Positions 1-7,654 of a stretch of DNA of 54,460 bases are shown one piece after another (within the stretch, counting starts at the first letter, position 1; the number at the start of each line of letters is the position of its first letter). The notes below the pieces were generated by a model. That model had not been told where the DNA came from. It saw only the letters and a list, made by a program, of their open reading frames with translations, and made no database searches. Source of the stretch: Candidatus Aminicenantota bacterium (GTDB lineage Bacteria; Acidobacteriota; Aminicenantia; UBA2199); assembly GCA_029938635.1 (NCBI GenBank), contig JAOZUQ010000006.1:1-54460 (forward strand). Reading direction: 5' to 3'. A program made the position numbers and the translations under genes.

Positions 1-807
1 ATGCTCGATATGGGTTTCATCCACGACATTCGAAAGATCATTGCCAAATTACCGGCTAAACGCCAGTCTCTGTTCTTTTCCGCGACAATGCCGAATAATA
101 TTGTAGAACTTTCAAGGAAAATTTTAACAAATCCCAGGAAAGTTGATGTAAGCCCAATTTCTTCTGCTGCTGAAACTGTACGGCACTATCTTTACTATAC
201 AAATAAGCCGAGAAAAAAAGATTTGCTTCTGCATATACTTCAGGATCAAAAGATAGATCAGGTCCTATTGTTTTCCAGAACAAAATATGGAGCAGACAGG
301 ATTGCCCGTAATTTGAAAAGAGAAAAGATCAGAACAGCAGCCATTCATGGTGATAAAGCTCAGAACCAGAGACAAAAAGCACTTGCCCGATTTAAGGCCG
401 GAGAGGTCAGGGTATTGGTTGCAACAGATATTGCCGCCAGAGGTATCGACATTGAAAAATTAAAATATGTCATTAATTATGACATACCGAATATAGCCGA
501 AACTTATGTTCACAGGATAGGCAGATCAGGAAGGGCGGGAGAAGAAGGTAATGCCATATCCCTTTGTGAACCTGAAGAAAATGTATATATAAAAGACATT
601 GAGAAATTGATAAAACAGAAAATTGAAGTTATCAAAGACAATCCTTTTCCCCAGACAGATAAACCCAGGTCAGCAGCTGAAAATAAAGAGTGGGAAAAAG
701 AGAAGAAGCTTAAAAAGCAGGAATTTTTTGCAGCAAAGAAAAAGAGAGAGAACAGCCCCAATTCGTCAAAGGGTTACAAGAAAAATAAAAAAGTTATAAA
801 AAAGTAG
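1..807 (+). CDS. DEAD-box RNA helicase, C-terminal part (cut by window start)
   Basis: ATP-dependent RNA helicase of the RhlE/DeaD type, acting on structured RNA in the cytoplasm. The first visible residues, MLDMGF, normally follow directly after the DEAD box, so the methionine at base 1 is internal and the gene begins upstream of the window. Motif III SAT is at visible residues 27-29, motif IV (LLFSRTK) near 90, motif V (ATDIAARG) near 141 and motif VI (HRIGRSGR) near 171. After residue 210 comes a lysine- and glutamate-rich tail, common in this family and likely RNA-binding. About 60 bases separate it from hutG. The family is certain; the exact orthologue is not. Confidence 0.93.
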   Translation: MLDMGFIHDIRKIIAKLPAKRQSLFFSATMPNNIVELSRKILTNPRKVDVSPISSAAETVRHYLYYTNKPRKKDLLLHILQDQKIDQVLLFSRTKYGADRIARNLKREKIRTAAIHGDKAQNQRQKALARFKAGEVRVLVATDIAARGIDIEKLKYVINYDIPNIAETYVHRIGRSGRAGEEGNAISLCEPEENVYIKDIEKLIKQKIEVIKDNPFPQTDKPRSAAENKEWEKEKKLKKQEFFAAKKKRENSPNSSKGYKKNKKVIKK

Positions 808-867
808 GTTAATATCTAAAGGAACGAAAGTGAACCTCGGCATGGTTTTTGGGTTCGGGGGGTTGAA

Positions 868-1887
868 GTGAATGACAAAATAGAAAACTATACCGAATGT
901 AAAAAGACTGTGTGGAGTGGAAGGATTGATGATCCGGCAGACAGAGAATCCTTCAGAATGCATCAGATTGTCAAGCCTCTTAACCTTAATAAGATCAGTG
1001 ATTTTAATCCGTCCCGGTCTGACCTTAATATTTGCCTGCTTGGATTCAGTTGTGATGAAGGCGTGCGAAGAAATCTTGGCCGGGAGGGAGCATCGAAAGG
1101 CCCGGATGTGATAAGGAAAGAGTTTGCAAATATGCCTGTTACATTCGGAAATGATGTAAATCTTTTTGATGCCGGCGATATTTTCTGTATTGACCGGGAC
1201 CTTGAAAAGGCTCAGAAACAATTAGAATCAGCAGTAAAAATTATTTTAAGCAGGAATTGTTTCCCTGTTATTCTCGGTGGAGGGCATGAAATTGCTCTGG
1301 GTAATTATAACGGTATTTTAAAACATCTAATGGAAAACGTGCCCGGGAAGAGTAGAACCGGAATTATCAATTTTGATGCACACCTGGATTTCAGGCCATT
1401 TGATAACGGAGGCTCATCCGGATCAATGTTCTATCAGATTGCCGAAGATAGTATTAAGAATGATCGGGATTTCAATTATCTTTGTGTGGGGGTTCAAACT
1501 TATAGCAATACTATCAGTCTGTTTAAACGTGCAGAATCTTTTGGGGCAGAGTATATACTTGCCAGGGATATGGGAAGAGAAAATCATCCGGATATTCGAG
1601 AGAAGATCGATTCCTTTATCCGTAAAAATGAGAATATCCACCTCACACTCTGCACTGATGTTTTTAACTCTGCTTTTGCTCCTGGAGTCTCTGCTCCACA
1701 ACCTTTTGGGCTTGATCCGGAAATACTTCTTACCTTTGTCAAACAAGTCCTGAACTCAGGGAAAGTGATCCTTTTTGATATTGCAGAAGTGTCTCCCCGT
1801 TTTGATCATGATAACAACACTGCAAAACTTGCCGCTGTGATAATATATTCTTCTATGAATGTTTTGATTGAAAGTAAAGGGGATTAG
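868..1887 (+). CDS. hutG: Formimidoylglutamase (arginase/ureohydrolase superfamily)
   Basis: Likely hydrolyses N-formimidoyl-L-glutamate to glutamate and formamide, the last step of one histidine-degradation route. Binuclear Mn-binding signatures of ureohydrolases are present: GGGHE (H140), DAHLD (D170, H172, D174) and a third motif, CTDVF (262-266), followed by the APGVSAPQPFG segment typical of HutG. In the third motif the usual D-x-D reads C-T-D. The start is GTG at 868 after a G-rich stretch; the N-terminal WSGRIDDP matches the family's usual opening. No hutH, hutU or hutI lies nearby, so its pathway context is missing here. Agmatinase or another ureohydrolase is the alternative. The next gene begins 4 bases after the stop. 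Confidence 0.8.
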   Translation: MNDKIENYTECKKTVWSGRIDDPADRESFRMHQIVKPLNLNKISDFNPSRSDLNICLLGFSCDEGVRRNLGREGASKGPDVIRKEFANMPVTFGNDVNLFDAGDIFCIDRDLEKAQKQLESAVKIILSRNCFPVILGGGHEIALGNYNGILKHLMENVPGKSRTGIINFDAHLDFRPFDNGGSSGSMFYQIAEDSIKNDRDFNYLCVGVQTYSNTISLFKRAESFGAEYILARDMGRENHPDIREKIDSFIRKNENIHLTLCTDVFNSAFAPGVSAPQPFGLDPEILLTFVKQVLNSGKVILFDIAEVSPRFDHDNNTAKLAAVIIYSSMNVLIESKGD

Positions 1888-1891
1888 AGTT

Positions 1892-2800
1892 ATGAAGGAA
1901 AAAAAAATGCCGGAATATAAGAAAAAATTTTTTGAAACTGAAAAAATTTTTTCAAAGCAGTGGTTCAAAAATTATGGGTTGGTATTGATCGGATCCCTTC
2001 TTGTGTCTGTGGGCTATGTATTTTTTATTATCCCTCACAACATTGTTCCGGGTGGGATTTTCGGGGTAAGCATTATAATCAATCAACTTTCAGGGTTACC
2101 GATAGGCCTGGTTTCACTATGTATAAACATCCCAGTTCTATTATTGGGAATAAAGATTCTTGGAGGAAAATTTGGAATTAAGACCATCCTTTCGATGATA
2201 TTATGTTCCATTATGATAGACAGTCTCTCATTTATCTTTCCCGATATAACCCTTACAAAAGATATCCTTGTTTCATCGGTCTTCGGTGGCACTATAATCG
2301 GATCAGGCATAGCATTGGTTATAATGGCAGGAGCAACTACAGGTGGTACCGATATCATTGCAAGAATTATTTCGATTAAGCTTAGAGCATCTGTGGGTAA
2401 AATGCTGTTGATAGTTGATGGAGCAATTGTGTTAATGGGTATTTTGATATTCATGAACCTCGATCTGGCACCTTATAGTATTATAGCTATCTTTGCAATA
2501 AGTAAATCCATTGACTTTGTTCAATATGGGATAGATGTGAATAAAGCTGCTTTTATAATATCAAGTGAACACGAAACGATCCGAAACTACATTTTGGAAA
2601 AGGATAGAGGGGGTACTTATTTTAAAGGTACAGGCCTTTTTTTTAAGGAAAAAGAGCAGAATATAATTTTTACAGTTCTCAATAAAAAGAGTATGTCTGA
2701 TCTGGAGTTGTTTATCAAAAAAGCTGATCCTGAAGCATTTGTTGCAATGATGAACGCAAATGATGTCTTTGGTCGGGGTTTTAAACCCTTCGGGGAATAA
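1892..2800 (+). CDS. YitT family membrane protein (DUF161 plus DUF2179)
   Basis: Polytopic inner-membrane protein of unknown function. About five hydrophobic helices cover residues 20-200, including the glycine-rich GATTGGTDI loop typical of YitT proteins. A soluble C-terminal domain of about 80 residues (DUF2179) follows and may sense a ligand. The ATG at 1892 was chosen because AAAGGGG lies about 10 bases upstream. A TTG at 1868 is in frame but would overlap the end of hutG and lacks a ribosome site. It probably forms a transcription unit with hutG, 4 bases upstream. The family is well recognised; the substrate is unknown. Confidence 0.88.
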   Translation: MKEKKMPEYKKKFFETEKIFSKQWFKNYGLVLIGSLLVSVGYVFFIIPHNIVPGGIFGVSIIINQLSGLPIGLVSLCINIPVLLLGIKILGGKFGIKTILSMILCSIMIDSLSFIFPDITLTKDILVSSVFGGTIIGSGIALVIMAGATTGGTDIIARIISIKLRASVGKMLLIVDGAIVLMGILIFMNLDLAPYSIIAIFAISKSIDFVQYGIDVNKAAFIISSEHETIRNYILEKDRGGTYFKGTGLFFKEKEQNIIFTVLNKKSMSDLELFIKKADPEAFVAMMNANDVFGRGFKPFGE

Positions 2801-2860
2801 GAATATTCTGTAATTTTCGTAATGTTCAAAAGAATAGAAGATTAAAATATCAGGTTTTAC

Positions 2861-2866
2861 TATAAT
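2861..2866 (+). promoter_or_regulatory. Perfect -10 hexamer just before the ABC operon
   Basis: TATAAT sits 7 bases before the ATG at 2874, with no Shine-Dalgarno sequence between them. Transcription would begin at or next to the start codon, giving a leaderless mRNA. No convincing -35 box is seen 16-18 bases upstream. Confidence 0.5.
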
Positions 2867-2873
2867 AAAACAT

Positions 2874-3572
2874 ATGATAGAGTTGAAAAATATTTCAAAA
2901 AATTATTCAAAGAACCGGGTTCTTGACAATATCTCTCTTTCCATTCCTGAAGGTTTTGTTACGGGAATCATCGGCCCAAACGGTGCCGGGAAATCAACAT
3001 TGATCAGAATAATCAGTGGATTTGAATTTCCTGACAGGGGGGAAGTGCGGATCTTTAAAAAAAGTGTAAATAATTTTTATCAGAGGAAACAATACCTATC
3101 CTATATGCCGGAGACAATGTTTATCTATCCGGAATATTATGTAGGCGAGTTCCTGGATTTTTATCATAAAGCGGCCGGTTTTAAAGATGATGATCTTATA
3201 GCTTCGCTATCCTTGAAAAAGGTTTCTCAAAAGAAGATCGATCATTTATCAAAGGGGTGGCATCAGCGTCTTAAACTCTATATTGCCCTCTGCAATACAA
3301 AACCTTTGATAATTCTGGATGAACCATTTGACGGATTTGACCCGTTGCAGTTAAAAGAGATATTAAATCTATTCAGGTCTCAAAGATCTGCAGGGCGTTC
3401 ATTTATATTGTCGATCCATCAATTGAGTGATGCACAGAAAATATGTGATTACTTTATTTTACTCGATGAAGGAAGGAAAATAGCAGAAGGTACCCTCGAA
3501 GATCTCAGTAATCGTTTTTTATCCAACTCAGGGTCACTTGAAGAAATATTCATAAAGGCACTTGAAAGATGA
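2874..3572 (+). CDS. ABC transporter ATP-binding protein (GldA/NatA-like)
   Basis: Cytoplasmic ATPase that powers the permease encoded directly downstream. Walker A (GPNGAGKST) is near residue 34, Walker B (LIILDEPFDG) near 145 and the H-loop histidine (SIHQ) near 183. The signature motif is LSKGWHQRL instead of LSGGQ, as in many ABC-2 and Gld-type ATPases. Length (232 aa) is usual for a single ABC domain. The stop overlaps the permease start in ATGA, so the two are translationally coupled. No ribosome site is visible before this ATG. The exported substrate cannot be read from the sequence. Confidence 0.9.
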   Translation: MIELKNISKNYSKNRVLDNISLSIPEGFVTGIIGPNGAGKSTLIRIISGFEFPDRGEVRIFKKSVNNFYQRKQYLSYMPETMFIYPEYYVGEFLDFYHKAAGFKDDDLIASLSLKKVSQKKIDHLSKGWHQRLKLYIALCNTKPLIILDEPFDGFDPLQLKEILNLFRSQRSAGRSFILSIHQLSDAQKICDYFILLDEGRKIAEGTLEDLSNRFLSNSGSLEEIFIKALER

Positions 3573-4888
3573 TATATCCATTGATATTAAAAGAAGTAAA
3601 GGAGATTTTCAGGAACAGGACCACTCTTATATATTTTTTCCTACTTTTCGCTGTTATTGCTTACAGTTTCTATTCGGCTGTCGACCTCTATTCAAAAGCC
3701 AGTGTTGCAGCCATAGGAAATCCATTGTACGCAACCGGATTTGAACCCGTTCCGGGAGTATTTGTTCCCACCTTCGGGGGCCTCTTTATCATTTTTTCCC
3801 TTATTGCCCCTTTTCTTCTGATTCGATCTGTCAGTGAAGAGAAAAAAAACAATACTCTGCCTTTGCTTATCCAATTGCCCTACTCTTTAAGATCTCTGTT
3901 CCTTACTAAGCTTCTAGCCGCATCAATGCTGATCCTGGTTTCGATCATCTTTTTTATCCCGCTCCTGCTCTTCTGGAATTTTATGGGGGGCCATATTCCA
4001 TGGAGTGAAATAATTCTTCTGATGTCCGGATATTTCCTCTATGGATTATTCGTTATCTCTGTTTCCTTTTTTTCGGCCTCCATATTCAGATCAAATTCTC
4101 AGGCATCTATCTTTTCATTAGCAGTTATTATGTTTTCCTGGTTTGTTGATTTTGGTAAAGAGATGAATATTATCCCTATGCTTAACTCTCTTTCGGGCTG
4201 GACCACAACAAAACAGCTTAAAGTATTTGAAAGCGGGATTCTATCTATAAATTCGATACTATATTTTATTCTTCTTTCCTCTTTTTTCTCAGCCCTAGCT
4301 TATTTTTTCTTTAATATTAATATCAGGAACAGAATCAGGCATGTGATAACAATTTTTTTAATTTGTTTTGTCCTGTTCGGTCTGGCATTAAATGTTCAAC
4401 TTAAAATGGATATCAGTGAAAGCAGGAAGAACTCTTTTTCCGCTAATGAGACAGCTTTTCTCAAAAAATCGCCTCCAATCGATATTGAGATCTATTTGGA
4501 ACAGACTGACGGGAGGTTTAAAGACTATAAGAGTGATTTTGTAAAAAAATTGGAACTGATAAAAAATGATATTTCAATTCATTTTGCAGAAGGAAGCCTT
4601 CTCAGTGAGAATTACGGCCTCTTCAAATATAGTGTAAACGGAAAAAGCAGTGAAACATATTCAAACAGTTCGCATGAGATTTTTTTGGTACTTGAAGAAA
4701 TAAGCGGTCTGAAAATAGAAAGACCTGACTCAGCTGTACAATTTAGTGGATTTCCACTTGTAATTAAGGGAAAATGGAGCGGATACCTTTTCGTGCTTTA
4801 TCTTTTTGTATTTCCCTTAATGATTCTTTTTTTTTACTATAGAAAGAATTTTTTCAACAGGAGACGAAAAAATGAAAACTGGAATTAA
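3569..4888 (+). CDS. ABC-2 permease with GldG-like extracytoplasmic extension (GldF-GldG-like fusion)
   Basis: Membrane subunit for the ATPase upstream. Residues 1-250 look like a GldF/NosY-type ABC-2 permease with about six helices; the segment RSVSEEKKNNTLPLL near 86-100 is typical of these proteins. A seventh helix at 258-275 leads into an outside region (276-402) whose opening, with a short Leu/Asn-rich exit, MDISESRKNSFSAN and then IEIYLE, resembles the start of GldG (DLTEdkRYSLS..., VEVTVYLEG). A final helix covers 403-424, followed by a basic tail. The GldG part is far shorter than a full GldG. It overlaps the ATPase gene by 4 bases and the following secreted gene by 17. The fusion reading is inference from motif similarity. 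Confidence 0.82.
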   Translation: MIYPLILKEVKEIFRNRTTLIYFFLLFAVIAYSFYSAVDLYSKASVAAIGNPLYATGFEPVPGVFVPTFGGLFIIFSLIAPFLLIRSVSEEKKNNTLPLLIQLPYSLRSLFLTKLLAASMLILVSIIFFIPLLLFWNFMGGHIPWSEIILLMSGYFLYGLFVISVSFFSASIFRSNSQASIFSLAVIMFSWFVDFGKEMNIIPMLNSLSGWTTTKQLKVFESGILSINSILYFILLSSFFSALAYFFFNINIRNRIRHVITIFLICFVLFGLALNVQLKMDISESRKNSFSANETAFLKKSPPIDIEIYLEQTDGRFKDYKSDFVKKLELIKNDISIHFAEGSLLSENYGLFKYSVNGKSSETYSNSSHEIFLVLEEISGLKIERPDSAVQFSGFPLVIKGKWSGYLFVLYLFVFPLMILFFYYRKNFFNRRRKNENWN

Positions 4889-5591
4889 ATTAACAATAAT
4901 TATAATAATTTTTTTGATACTACCTCTGGGGGCTTCAGATGATGGCAGGTTTTTCTATCCATTTGATAAGGATATTGTCGGAGCTGATGCCGGAGGGTTC
5001 TCCTCGTTTGTCGGGAAATGGCATATTGATAAGGATGGTGATAATTTAGTTTATGCGGTTGACGGTAGAAAATGGGAAAGCGGGCTTGTTTCAGATGGAA
5101 TTGTCAGTAAGGCAAAAGGACTCTACGGAGAGAGGTATGCTGAATTTCTGGACAACCTGGCTGCATATAAATATTTCCCCCTGACGATCTTAGAAAGCAT
5201 CGATAACTATACAGATGGTGTGATCACTGTCAGGTTCAAAGGCATTAGCGGGCGTATTGATCAGGCTGCCGGCATTGCATTTAATATCAGACAGAATGGA
5301 GATTATCTTGTAGTACGGGCTAATCCTCTGGAAAATAATCTGGTGTTGTTTAAAATGGAGAGAGGGAAACGAAGTGCTGTCCAGTGGATACGTAAATCAA
5401 AGACACTTTCTCATGTCTGGCATGATTTGAAGGTGGTTATTCAGGGAAAAAATATAAAAGGCTTTCTGAACGGGAAATTGTATGTAAATTATAATTGGAA
5501 AGCTAAGATAAGCGGCAAAGTGGGCCTATGGTCAAAAGCCGACAGTTATGTATTCTTTGATGATCTTGAAATAATACCTGGCAAATTATAA
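4872..5591 (+). CDS. Secreted beta-sandwich (DUF1080/LamG-like) protein
   Basis: Exported protein of 239 aa. A signal peptide covers residues 1-21 (Lys-rich start, a run of Ile/Leu, then LGAS). The mature part has features of concanavalin-like lectin folds such as DUF1080: GIAFNIRQNGDYLVVRAN, then WHDLKVVIQG, FLNGKLYV, GKVGLWSKAD and VFFDDLEI at the end. This domain type often binds or cleaves glycans, but no catalytic residues can be assigned. AGGAG at 4859-4863 precedes the ATG, and the gene starts inside the end of the permease gene, so it belongs to the ABC operon and may be its cargo or periplasmic partner. Confidence 0.75.
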   Translation: MKTGIKLTIIIIIFLILPLGASDDGRFFYPFDKDIVGADAGGFSSFVGKWHIDKDGDNLVYAVDGRKWESGLVSDGIVSKAKGLYGERYAEFLDNLAAYKYFPLTILESIDNYTDGVITVRFKGISGRIDQAAGIAFNIRQNGDYLVVRANPLENNLVLFKMERGKRSAVQWIRKSKTLSHVWHDLKVVIQGKNIKGFLNGKLYVNYNWKAKISGKVGLWSKADSYVFFDDLEIIPGKL

Positions 5592-5625
5592 GAGTTGTTG
5601 GCCTAAATCATGGTAAAATAGCCGG

Positions 5626-5817
5626 ATGGATGGTAATAAAAGAGAGAATATCAAAGCAGGATCTAAGGTCGCAATTGTTTTAAAACAGGACCAGAGAAGT
5701 GGCAAACTGACAGAAGGTGTTGTAAAAGATATCCTGACAAAATCGCCGGTCCATCGCCACGGGATAAAGGTAAGATTGTCAGACGGGCAGGTTGGCCGGG
5801 TCAAGAAACTTTTGTAA
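5626..5817 (+). CDS. ywbE: YwbE family protein (DUF2196)
   Basis: Small basic protein of 63 aa, the usual YwbE length. The motifs IKAGSKVAIVLKQDQ, GVVKDILTKSP, HGIKVRL and GQVGRVK are characteristic. The fold is a small SH3-like barrel by family knowledge; its role is unknown, though such barrels often bind nucleic acid or ribosomes. It starts 34 bases after the lectin-like gene with only a weak ribosome site, and its stop is 2 bases from the next gene, so it is probably cotranscribed with it. Confidence 0.85.
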   Translation: MDGNKRENIKAGSKVAIVLKQDQRSGKLTEGVVKDILTKSPVHRHGIKVRLSDGQVGRVKKLL

Positions 5818-5819
5818 TA

Positions 5820-6263
5820 ATGAAATATATAAAGAATTTTTTTATTATAGTTTTGATCGGAATAGCGGCCTATCTGTATATTCAAAATGACCGGAGTCCT
5901 ACCGATTCACCCTCGACCCAATCTGAAGTTACTAACCAGAGTGTTTTAAATGCGGTTCAAAAACGGTTAAGGGATGTACAGGTCAGCGGTTCCGGGAAGG
6001 TGAGCCGGATCCTCAGCGACGACAACTATGAAAACAGGCATCAGAGGTTCATTCTTAGACTGGATCATGGGCATACTATATTAATTGCACATAATATTGA
6101 TCTGGCACCCCGAATAAACAAATTGAAGAGGGGTGATGTTGTCGAGTTTTACGGTGAGTATGAATGGAATTCCAAAGGGGGAGTTGTCCACTGGACCCAT
6201 CACGACCCGAACGGGCACCATAAAGCAGGCTGGTTAAAGCACAACGGCCGGATTTATAAATAG
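5820..6263 (+). CDS. DUF3465 exported or anchored protein
   Basis: Protein of 147 aa with one hydrophobic N-terminal helix (residues 6-22; signal anchor or signal peptide), a Ser/Thr-rich linker to about residue 40, then the DUF3465 domain. Recognisable blocks are RHQRFILRLDHGHT, LIAHNIDLAPR, VVEFYGEYEWN and VVHWTHHDPNGHH. The conserved histidines and the OB-like pattern suggest ligand or nucleic-acid binding, but no function is established. It follows ywbE after 2 bases without its own ribosome site. Confidence 0.85.
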   Translation: MKYIKNFFIIVLIGIAAYLYIQNDRSPTDSPSTQSEVTNQSVLNAVQKRLRDVQVSGSGKVSRILSDDNYENRHQRFILRLDHGHTILIAHNIDLAPRINKLKRGDVVEFYGEYEWNSKGGVVHWTHHDPNGHHKAGWLKHNGRIYK

Positions 6264-6355
6264 AGTTTTTAATATTACTCTTGTTTGGATCGGTTATGCT
6301 GTAAAAGTAATACACGGAAGCGGCTGAAACTCTCATCTGGATAAATATCCACGCA

Positions 6356-6384
6356 TTGACAAATAGCAGTATTGAAATTAAAAT
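6356..6384 (+). promoter_or_regulatory. Sigma-70-like promoter for purM
   Basis: TTGACA (6356-6361), 17-base spacer, TAAAAT (6379-6384). Eleven of twelve positions match consensus, and it lies 34 bases before the purM start. Confidence 0.7.
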
Positions 6385-6417
6385 CTGCTTTGGGAATATC
6401 ATTAAAGGAAAAATCAA

Positions 6418-7437
6418 ATGAGCGAAGATCTTTATAAGAAAGCCGGAGTTAATATAGACAAAGGGAATAAGGCTGTTGAAGAGATCAGAAAAATGGCAGG
6501 GAAGTACGGAGTAAAAGAGATCGGAAAGTTCAGTGGATTTTATCCATTGAAAGCAGGACTTAAAAATCCGGTCCTTGTATCGTCAGCCGATGGGGTCGGA
6601 ACCAAGCTTAAAATCGCATTTAAAACCGGAATTAATGATACGATCGGAAAAGATCTGGTAAACCATTGTGTTAATGATATCCTTGTTTACGGGGCAAAAC
6701 CCCTGTTTTTCCTTGATTATATTGCAACGGGTGAAGTTGATCCTGATGTGATAAAAGAGATTGTTACAGGATTGCTTGACGGATGTGTGGACAATAACTT
6801 CATACTTCTGGGTGGAGAAACTGCCGAGATGCCGGGTTTTTATCAGAAAAACGAATATGATGTCGCCGGGTTTATAGTGGGGATAGTTGATAAAGATAAA
6901 ATAATTGATGGAAGCAAGATCAAAGACGGGGATCTTCTTCTTGGATTACCATCTACCGGACTCCATACAAATGGCTATTCTCTGGCGAGACACATAGTTT
7001 TCGAAAAACTGAAATTGTCGGTAGACAGCAAAGTTAAAGAGCTTAAGAGAACGATCGGTGAGGAACTTCTTGAAACACACAAATCTTATCTTGAACCTGT
7101 GACGGAATTAATGAAGAAGAACCTGATAAAGGGGATGGTCCATGTAACAGGCGGTGGATTTACGGACAATATCCCCAGAATTCTCCCGGATGGGCTTGGT
7201 GTAAGAATTGAGAGGACCTGGAAAGTGCCGGAAATTTTTAATTTTCTTATTGAAAAGGGGAAAGTGAAAAAGTCAGAGCAGTACAGGGTTTTTAACATGG
7301 GGATCGGAATGATCCTTGTCATAGACAAAGCAGATCTTTCAAAAGCAGAAAAAATTCTTAAATCTATCAAAGAAAAATATTATTTGATCGGCCAGGTGAA
7401 TGAATATAAAAAAGGTGACAGGGTTTCAATCATTTAG
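6418..7437 (+). CDS. purM: Phosphoribosylformylglycinamidine cyclo-ligase (AIR synthetase)
   Basis: Closes the imidazole ring of purines: FGAM plus ATP gives AIR, ADP and phosphate. Family blocks are present throughout: YKKAGVNIDKGNKAV at the start, SADGVGTKLKIA near 57, HCVNDILVYGAKPLFFLDY near 81, GGETAEMPG near 128, LPSTGLHTNGYSL near 177 and GGGFTDNIPRILP near 243. Length 339 aa is normal. AAGGAA precedes the ATG by 7 bases. No other pur gene is in the window, so purM is detached from a purine operon. Its own promoter is visible upstream, and the ThiS-like gene follows after 6 bases. Confidence 0.97.
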   Translation: MSEDLYKKAGVNIDKGNKAVEEIRKMAGKYGVKEIGKFSGFYPLKAGLKNPVLVSSADGVGTKLKIAFKTGINDTIGKDLVNHCVNDILVYGAKPLFFLDYIATGEVDPDVIKEIVTGLLDGCVDNNFILLGGETAEMPGFYQKNEYDVAGFIVGIVDKDKIIDGSKIKDGDLLLGLPSTGLHTNGYSLARHIVFEKLKLSVDSKVKELKRTIGEELLETHKSYLEPVTELMKKNLIKGMVHVTGGGFTDNIPRILPDGLGVRIERTWKVPEIFNFLIEKGKVKKSEQYRVFNMGIGMILVIDKADLSKAEKILKSIKEKYYLIGQVNEYKKGDRVSII

Positions 7438-7443
7438 TGTGTA

Positions 7444-7653
7444 ATGATGAAGATAATCTTAAATAACCGGGATGAGATCTTTGAAGGTCATACTGAGATC
7501 AGCGTGGAAGAATTGTTAAAGTTAAAGAACTTTACATTTCCCATGATAATTGTCAAAATAAACGGGAAATTGATAAAAAAACCCGATTATCCGGTTTCCA
7601 TGATAAGAAGCGGTGATGATGTTGCAGCTGTTCACCTTATAAGCGGTGGATAG
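7444..7653 (+). CDS. thiS: ThiS/MoaD-like sulfur carrier protein
   Basis: Beta-grasp protein of 69 aa ending in Gly-Gly (HLISGG), the tail that is adenylated and thiocarboxylated in sulfur carriers. MIIVKINGKLI and SGDDVAAVHLISGG fit ThiS better than MoaD. It starts 6 bases after purM and is probably cotranscribed. The purine intermediate AIR made by PurM is also the precursor of the thiamin pyrimidine, so the pairing is metabolically sensible. The partner ThiF/ThiG genes are not here; a ThiE domain is encoded at 45528-46652. It ends tail to tail with the glycerate kinase gene. Confidence 0.82.
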   Translation: MMKIILNNRDEIFEGHTEISVEELLKLKNFTFPMIIVKINGKLIKKPDYPVSMIRSGDDVAAVHLISGG

Positions 7654-7654
7654 G

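Noticed and set aside
766-1221. Open frame of 151 codons antisense to hutG
   Set aside because: It is the reverse-strand shadow of a clear gene, with no start signal of its own.
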